Of a stretch of 11,061 nt of DNA, positions 8,120 to 11,061 are shown piece by piece. The stretch's first letter is position 1. Every line of letters begins with the position of its first letter. A model generated the notes under the pieces. That model saw only the letters and a program-made list of their open reading frames with translations. It was not told the DNA's origin and searched no databases. This DNA comes from DATKEG01 sp035544515 (GTDB taxonomy: Bacteria; Acidobacteriota; Vicinamibacteria; Fen-336), in NCBI GenBank assembly GCA_035544515.1, contig DATKEG010000201.1, forward strand, positions 1 through 11,061, in the 5' to 3' direction. Both the position numbers and the translations under genes were made by a program.

Positions 8120-8400
8120 GAAGATATGCGCGCGACGCCGGGGTAGCCGTCGAAGCCTGCATCGAAGCTCATGATCCGCTCCACGCGCCGCCCGGTCATC
8201 ACGGCCAGGTGGATGGCGTCTCGCGCGGAGAGGCCGGTGGATCCGAGCACGATCGACTTGGCACGGTCCACGTCGCCGGGCTCGATCGGGAAGACCTCGT
8301 CCGCCACGCTGAGCAGTGCGTCGAAGGCCGGCTGGATCGCTTCGCGCCTGCCTATCGACACGTAACGGTGCAGGATCTCCTGCAGGACCGCGTGAGTCAA
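8116..8400 (-). pseudogene. N-terminally truncated PIN-domain (VapC-like) ribonuclease
   Basis: Intact PIN proteins are about 130-140 residue RNases, often VapC toxins. Here only the C-terminal two thirds survive, 94 residues if translation starts at TTG 8398-8400. The retained signature is LQEILHRY (second acidic residue, Glu8), GLSARDAIHLAVM (Asp61) and IMSFDAGFDGYPGVARI (Asp80 or Asp84). The first strand with its invariant Asp (the usual VDTN-type motif) is absent: upstream of LTHAVLQEIL the frame only mirrors the end of CRTAC1 gene B. No antitoxin gene is next to it. TTG overlaps the TGA of gene B (TTGA), and its own TGA overlaps the ATG of the TPR gene, so the remnant may still be translated or serve only to couple translation. 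Nuclease activity is unlikely. The family call is secure; whether it is dead is inferred. Confidence 0.75.
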
Positions 8401-10103
8401 TCCGTTTGCGGCGCGATTCGCCGGCCCGTGCCCTCCCGCAGCGTCAGGATCCGGTCCACGGCCAGGCCGGACCATTCCTCCAGGGACCCGTTGGGCCACC
8501 GGACCTCGAGGCGATCCACGGACCGGGCCGTGCCGAGCCCGAAGTGGACGCGCAGGTCGTTCTGCGAGATGTAGCTCCCGCCCCCGCGCACCTCGCCCGT
8601 CTGCGTCAGCCCACCCACCGTGCAGCGCACGCGGGCCCCGATCGCGCTGCGGTTCGAGGAGGTGCCCACGAGCTTCACGGACAGCCAGTGATGGGCCGGG
8701 TTGCTCTCGAGGCGGAACAGGTCCGGCGCGTCGTGCACGTTGTTGATCACGACGTCCACGTCGCCGTCGTTGTCGTAGTCGCCGAAGGCGCTGCCCCGTC
8801 CGGCCTTCGGTGTGGTGGCCGGCGGCCCCAGACGTTCCGTGACGTCCTCGAACCGCGTGCCGGCCAGGCTGCGATAGACGACCTTCCGCTGCGCGTAGGC
8901 CGCTTCCGTCTCGAGCTGGGCGACCTCGGGGTAGACGTGGCCGTTGACCAGGAACAGGTCGAGCCAGCCGTCGTTGTCGAGGTCGAGGAAGCCGACGCCC
9001 CAGCCCAGCCAGCGCGTGTTGAGGCCGATGCCGCCGGCGAAGGTCCGGTCCTCGCAGAAGCCCTGGCCCGTGTTGGCGTACAGCGTCGAGGTGTCGCCGG
9101 CGAAGTTCGTCTTGAAGATGTCCATCGTCCCGTTGCGGTCGTAGTCGCCGATGGCGACGCCCATGCCCGCCTGGGGCTTGCCGTCCTGGCTATAGGCGCA
9201 TCCCGCCGGCACGGCCACGTCGGTGAAGGTGCCGTCGCGGTTGTTGCGGTAGAGCGCGCTCGGGTTCGAGTCGTTGGCCACGTAGACGTCCACCCAGCCG
9301 TCGTCGTCGAAATCGAGGGTACTCACGCCCAGGCCGTACGTTCCGCTCGCCTTCAGGATGCCCGCGCGAAGGGAGACGTCCTCGAACGTCCCGTCCCCCC
9401 GGTTGCGGTAGAGCACGTTCTTGCCGCCCGGCAGCCCCGGCGGCCCGCAGGCCACGGGCACCCCCTTGTAGCGGCAGAGGCCGGAGTCGGGCGTGGGCGC
9501 CGTCTTCAGGTCGAGGTCGATGTAGTTGGCGGCGAGCAGGTCCAGCCGCCCGTCGCGGTCGTAGTCCAGGAAGGCGCAACCGGTGCCCCAGCGCGCGCGC
9601 GGGCTGAGCAGGCCCGCTTTCGCGGTGACGTCCTCGAACGTGCCGTCGCCGCGGTTGTGGTAGAGGCGGTTCTGCCCGTAGTAGGTGACGAACAGGTCCT
9701 CATGGCCGTCGTTGTCGTAATCGCCGGCGCAGACGCCCTGCCCCCACCCGGACGCGGCCACGCCGGCCTTCGCGGTCACGTCCTCGAACGTGCCGTCGCG
9801 CTTGTTGCGGTAGAGGTGGTTCGTCGGCTCGTGCCCCTTCGGGAAGCCCTCGAGCGTCGTGCCGTTGACCAGGAACACGTCGAGCCAGCCGTCGCCGTCG
9901 TAGTCGAAGAACGCGGCGCCGGTGCCCGTCGTCTCGAGCAGGTAGCGGTTCTTCTCCTGGCCGCCGAACACCGTCACCGCGGTCAGCCCCGCTTCGCGCG
10001 CGACGTTCGTGAAGGAGAACCCCAGCCCGTTGTTGGCGGCCGCGGAGCCGGCAAGGCACGCGGCGGCGGCGAAGAGGGCCGGCAAACGAGCCCGGCAGAC
10101 CAT
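8397..10103 (-). CDS. CRTAC1 family protein B (FG-GAP/VCBS repeats plus ASPIC/UnbV domain), secreted
   Basis: Paralogue of CRTAC1 protein A, 568 residues from ATG 10101-10103. That start places a signal peptide (MVCRARLPALFAAAACLAG, cleavage near SAAA-NNG) at the N-terminus; the frame is open further up to 10226, but the added 41 residues look non-coding. Seven D-x-D-x-D/N-G loops start at residues 67, 128, 180, 264, 320, 374 and 442, and an ASPIC/UnbV domain covers about 483-556 (SNRSAIGARV, SYISQNDLRVHFGLG, LEVRWPNG). A cysteine pair at 210 and 219 lies in C-RYKG-VPVA-CGPPGLP, and single cysteines precede loops two (GVCAGDYD) and three (GCAFLDYD), all shared with protein A. It is first in the coupled series; its TGA overlaps the TTG of the PIN remnant. 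The ribosome site is weak. Likely extracellular, role unknown. Confidence 0.92.
   Translation of the reverse strand: MVCRARLPALFAAAACLAGSAAANNGLGFSFTNVAREAGLTAVTVFGGQEKNRYLLETTGTGAAFFDYDGDGWLDVFLVNGTTLEGFPKGHEPTNHLYRNKRDGTFEDVTAKAGVAASGWGQGVCAGDYDNDGHEDLFVTYYGQNRLYHNRGDGTFEDVTAKAGLLSPRARWGTGCAFLDYDRDGRLDLLAANYIDLDLKTAPTPDSGLCRYKGVPVACGPPGLPGGKNVLYRNRGDGTFEDVSLRAGILKASGTYGLGVSTLDFDDDGWVDVYVANDSNPSALYRNNRDGTFTDVAVPAGCAYSQDGKPQAGMGVAIGDYDRNGTMDIFKTNFAGDTSTLYANTGQGFCEDRTFAGGIGLNTRWLGWGVGFLDLDNDGWLDLFLVNGHVYPEVAQLETEAAYAQRKVVYRSLAGTRFEDVTERLGPPATTPKAGRGSAFGDYDNDGDVDVVINNVHDAPDLFRLESNPAHHWLSVKLVGTSSNRSAIGARVRCTVGGLTQTGEVRGGGSYISQNDLRVHFGLGTARSVDRLEVRWPNGSLEEWSGLAVDRILTLREGTGRRIAPQTD
9214..9815. repeat. 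Four 41-bp DNA repeats inside CRTAC1 gene B
   Basis: Units at 9214-9254, 9373-9413, 9625-9665 and 9775-9815 share the 41-bp pattern of gene A. The closest pair (9625 and 9775) is exactly 150 bases apart, in phase with the protein repeat. A degenerate copy lies near 8838. They are coding repeats, but close enough at the DNA level to allow recombination. Confidence 0.75.
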
Positions 10104-10362
10104 CCGCTGATCTTGGCACGGGCCACGCGCCGAGGAAAATCCGCCCGCCATGATTGGCGAGAAGCGTTTCTCATCCGTCCGGGCGGGCGGACGAGGCAGC
10201 GAGACGTCAGGGAGCTTTCCCGGCACGGGTCGCTCGGAAGTACTCGCCGATCACCGGGACTGGAGGAGCCGAGAGAATCGAGTCCGGTCGGCGGTGCCGC
10301 CGCGCAGTCCTGAGGATCCGGTCGGCCAGGCCTCGGCCCGGTTCGGCTGCGGAAACGGCCCG
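10104..10362. other. 259-base intergenic region with three small inverted repeats
   Basis: No convincing gene lies here. Inverted repeats: CGGCGG-TG-CCGCCG at 10289-10302, CGTCCG-N6-CGGACG at 10176-10193, and GAGAA-N4-TTCTC at 10159-10172. The first lies about 60 bases after the stop of the membrane-protein gene and could help end its transcript, though no T-run follows. The last two lie 56-90 bases before CRTAC1 gene B, where a promoter or operator would be expected. I cannot point to a convincing -35/-10 pair for gene B. Confidence 0.35.
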
Positions 10363-10851
10363 TCAGGCGGCGGGGGCCGCGGCGGGCCGGCCGGTCACCT
10401 TCCTGGTCACGAACATCACCGCCGCCCCCAGCGCCCAGGTGACGAGCGGGAAGACCGTCAGTCCCGCCAGGACGTGGCTGGCTGCATGGGCCGCCGCGCT
10501 GGCGCCCGGCCCCAGGGGGCCCGCGTACTCGGGCGCCGTGAAGACGGTGCGCTGCCCGGTGGCCACGCTGATCAGGATGGCCACCACCGCCAGGCCATGG
10601 ACCAGGACACCCTGGATGAACATGAGGGGCAGCAGGTGCCGGTAGCTTCCAAAGCCGCTCGTGTGCACGCGCACGCCGTAGTAGACGATCCCGGCCGCCG
10701 CCACCGCGGTCATGCTGAGCCAGCGCGTGCTTTCATCGGGCACGCCGGCCATCGAGAGGGCCAGGCGCAGGACGCCCGCCGCCAGGATCAGGGCCAGGAT
10801 CACGCGCTGGAAGCGGACGTACGCGGACAGGGACTTGCCGAAGACGGTCAT
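10363..10851 (-). CDS. Uncharacterised four-helix membrane protein
   Basis: A 162-residue protein that I do not recognise. Four hydrophobic segments are visible: about residues 15-35 (RVILALILAAGVLRLALS), 44-62 (WLSMTAVAAAGIVYYGV), 74-98 (LLPLMFIQGVLVHGLAVVAI) and 126-150 (HVLAGLTVFPLVTWALGAAV). The loop at 99-122 is rich in Gly, Pro and Ala; the C-terminus is short and basic, then alanine- and proline-rich. His residues occur near helix three (H63, H72, H85) and before helix four (H122, H126), which might bind a metal or haem, but this is speculation. AAAGGAG 9 bases before the ATG is a good ribosome site and overlaps the end of the upstream receptor remnant. It is separated by 259 bases from CRTAC1 gene B, so it may be transcribed separately. 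Confidence 0.85.
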   Translation of the reverse strand: MTVFGKSLSAYVRFQRVILALILAAGVLRLALSMAGVPDESTRWLSMTAVAAAGIVYYGVRVHTSGFGSYRHLLPLMFIQGVLVHGLAVVAILISVATGQRTVFTAPEYAGPLGPGASAAAHAASHVLAGLTVFPLVTWALGAAVMFVTRKVTGRPAAAPAA

Positions 10852-10857
10852 GGCTCG

Positions 10858-11016
10858 TCACTCCTTTCGGCTCAGAAACTGGTAGCGCAGGGTGAGCTGG
10901 ACCGTGCGCGGGCGGTAACCGGGGGCCGTGTTCACGATCTGGCCGAAGTTGACGCTGGCCAGGTCCGCGTTCGGGAACCAGAACGCTCTCTCCTGTGACA
11001 GCCGAGTGAAAGGAGA
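10858..11016 (-). pseudogene. C-terminal remnant of a TonB-dependent receptor
   Basis: The frame ending at TGA 10858-10860 is open for only 52 codons, back to a TAG at 11017-11019. Its last 40 or so residues (FWFPNADLASVNFGQIVN, then YRPRTVQLTLRYQF) match the end of Oar-like receptors, which finish with an FGQI motif, a short turn, and a final strand of the R-x-(I/V)-Q-L-x-L-R-Y-x-F kind. A terminal aromatic residue is normal there, but here SRKE follows it. There is no start codon or ribosome site, and no receptor-like sequence in the other frames up to the right edge. It is most likely the tail left by a deletion; a frameshifted gene continuing beyond the window is less likely. The Shine-Dalgarno site of the next gene lies within its last codons. 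Confidence 0.65.
10861..10867 (-). promoter_or_regulatory. Ribosome binding site of the four-helix membrane protein
   Basis: AAAGGAG on the minus strand, 9 bases before ATG 10849-10851. Its final GAG is also the last sense codon of the receptor remnant, whose TGA follows immediately. The strongest Shine-Dalgarno sequence in the window. Confidence 0.6.
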
Positions 11017-11043
11017 CTAGCTCCCGCGGAGGAGACCGGTCAA
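11014..11043 (-). promoter_or_regulatory. Candidate sigma70-type promoter ahead of the receptor remnant and membrane gene
   Basis: On the minus strand TTGACC (11038-11043) and TAGTCT (11014-11019) are spaced by 18 bases. Transcription would start near 11007 and run through the receptor remnant into the membrane-protein gene, giving a leader of about 155 bases. The spacer contains a short GC palindrome (CTCC-CGC-GGAG). Only a pattern match; the window ends 18 bases upstream. Confidence 0.35.
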
Positions 11044-11061
11044 GTACGGTGTCAGTCCGGC

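Noticed and set aside
7116..8162. N-terminal extension of CRTAC1 gene A to a 923-residue protein
   Set aside because: The additional 349 residues are an Arg/Gly/Ala-rich out-of-frame reading of the TPR gene. The TTG at 7115 gives a signal peptide and the family's usual length.
8401..8499. Upstream start for the PIN gene (127 residues)
   Set aside because: The extra 33 residues are an out-of-frame reading of the end of CRTAC1 gene B and do not contain the PIN first-strand Asp motif.
6025..9815. CRISPR array from the recurring 41-bp units
   Set aside because: The units lie within coding frames, encode the LYRN-DGTFEDV motif in phase, and are unevenly spaced with conserved coding sequence between them.
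10104..10226. Longer form of CRTAC1 gene B starting at 10226
   Set aside because: The extension has no ribosome site and is polar, and would bury the signal peptide that begins at the ATG at 10103.
8316..10313. Long plus-strand frames opposite the CRTAC1 genes (also 5373-7211)
   Set aside because: Repetitive Val-Ala-Val and AVVVVV segments are the mirror image of the calcium-loop codons and have no start context or domain.

Overview
The window is very GC-rich DNA, packed with genes and with long antisense reading frames typical of such composition. The gene content suggests an Acidobacteriota-like bacterium, or a similar Gram-negative soil lineage: an Oar-type TonB-dependent receptor with a carboxypeptidase-regulatory-like N-terminal domain, two secreted CRTAC1/ASPIC-UnbV proteins beside a secreted TPR protein, and an exported (alpha/alpha)6-barrel glycosidase. 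The taxon is an inference from gene families; there is no rRNA or other marker gene here.

Left part (1-5176). A TonB-dependent receptor gene starts at 2288 on the minus strand and runs off the left edge. Back to back with it, on the plus strand, lies an exported glycoside-hydrolase-like protein (2507-5176). They share a 218-base intergenic region with a sigma70-like promoter for the receptor, an inverted repeat over its -35 box and a 7-base direct repeat. The pair looks like a small carbohydrate uptake and degradation unit.

Right part (5192-11061, all minus strand). Read in the direction of transcription, it holds: the C-terminal remnant of another TonB-dependent receptor (10858-11016), a four-helix membrane protein (10363-10851), a 259-base gap, CRTAC1 protein B (8397-10103), an N-terminally truncated PIN-domain gene (8116-8400), a TPR protein (7112-8119), CRTAC1 protein A (5391-7115), and a 51-residue two-helix membrane peptide of the Lmo0937 type (5192-5347). 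The four middle reading frames are stitched together by stop/start overlaps (TTGA, ATGA, TTGA), which indicates one translationally coupled transcript. Both CRTAC1 proteins and the TPR protein have signal peptides, so they probably act together outside the cytoplasm; the biological role of such cassettes is not established.

The least ordinary elements are the broken PIN gene caught inside the secreted CRTAC1-TPR-CRTAC1 operon, the receptor tail next to a plausible promoter at the right end, and a 41-bp DNA repeat recurring nine times in the two CRTAC1 genes. I see no tRNA, rRNA, CRISPR array, transposase or integrase in the window.
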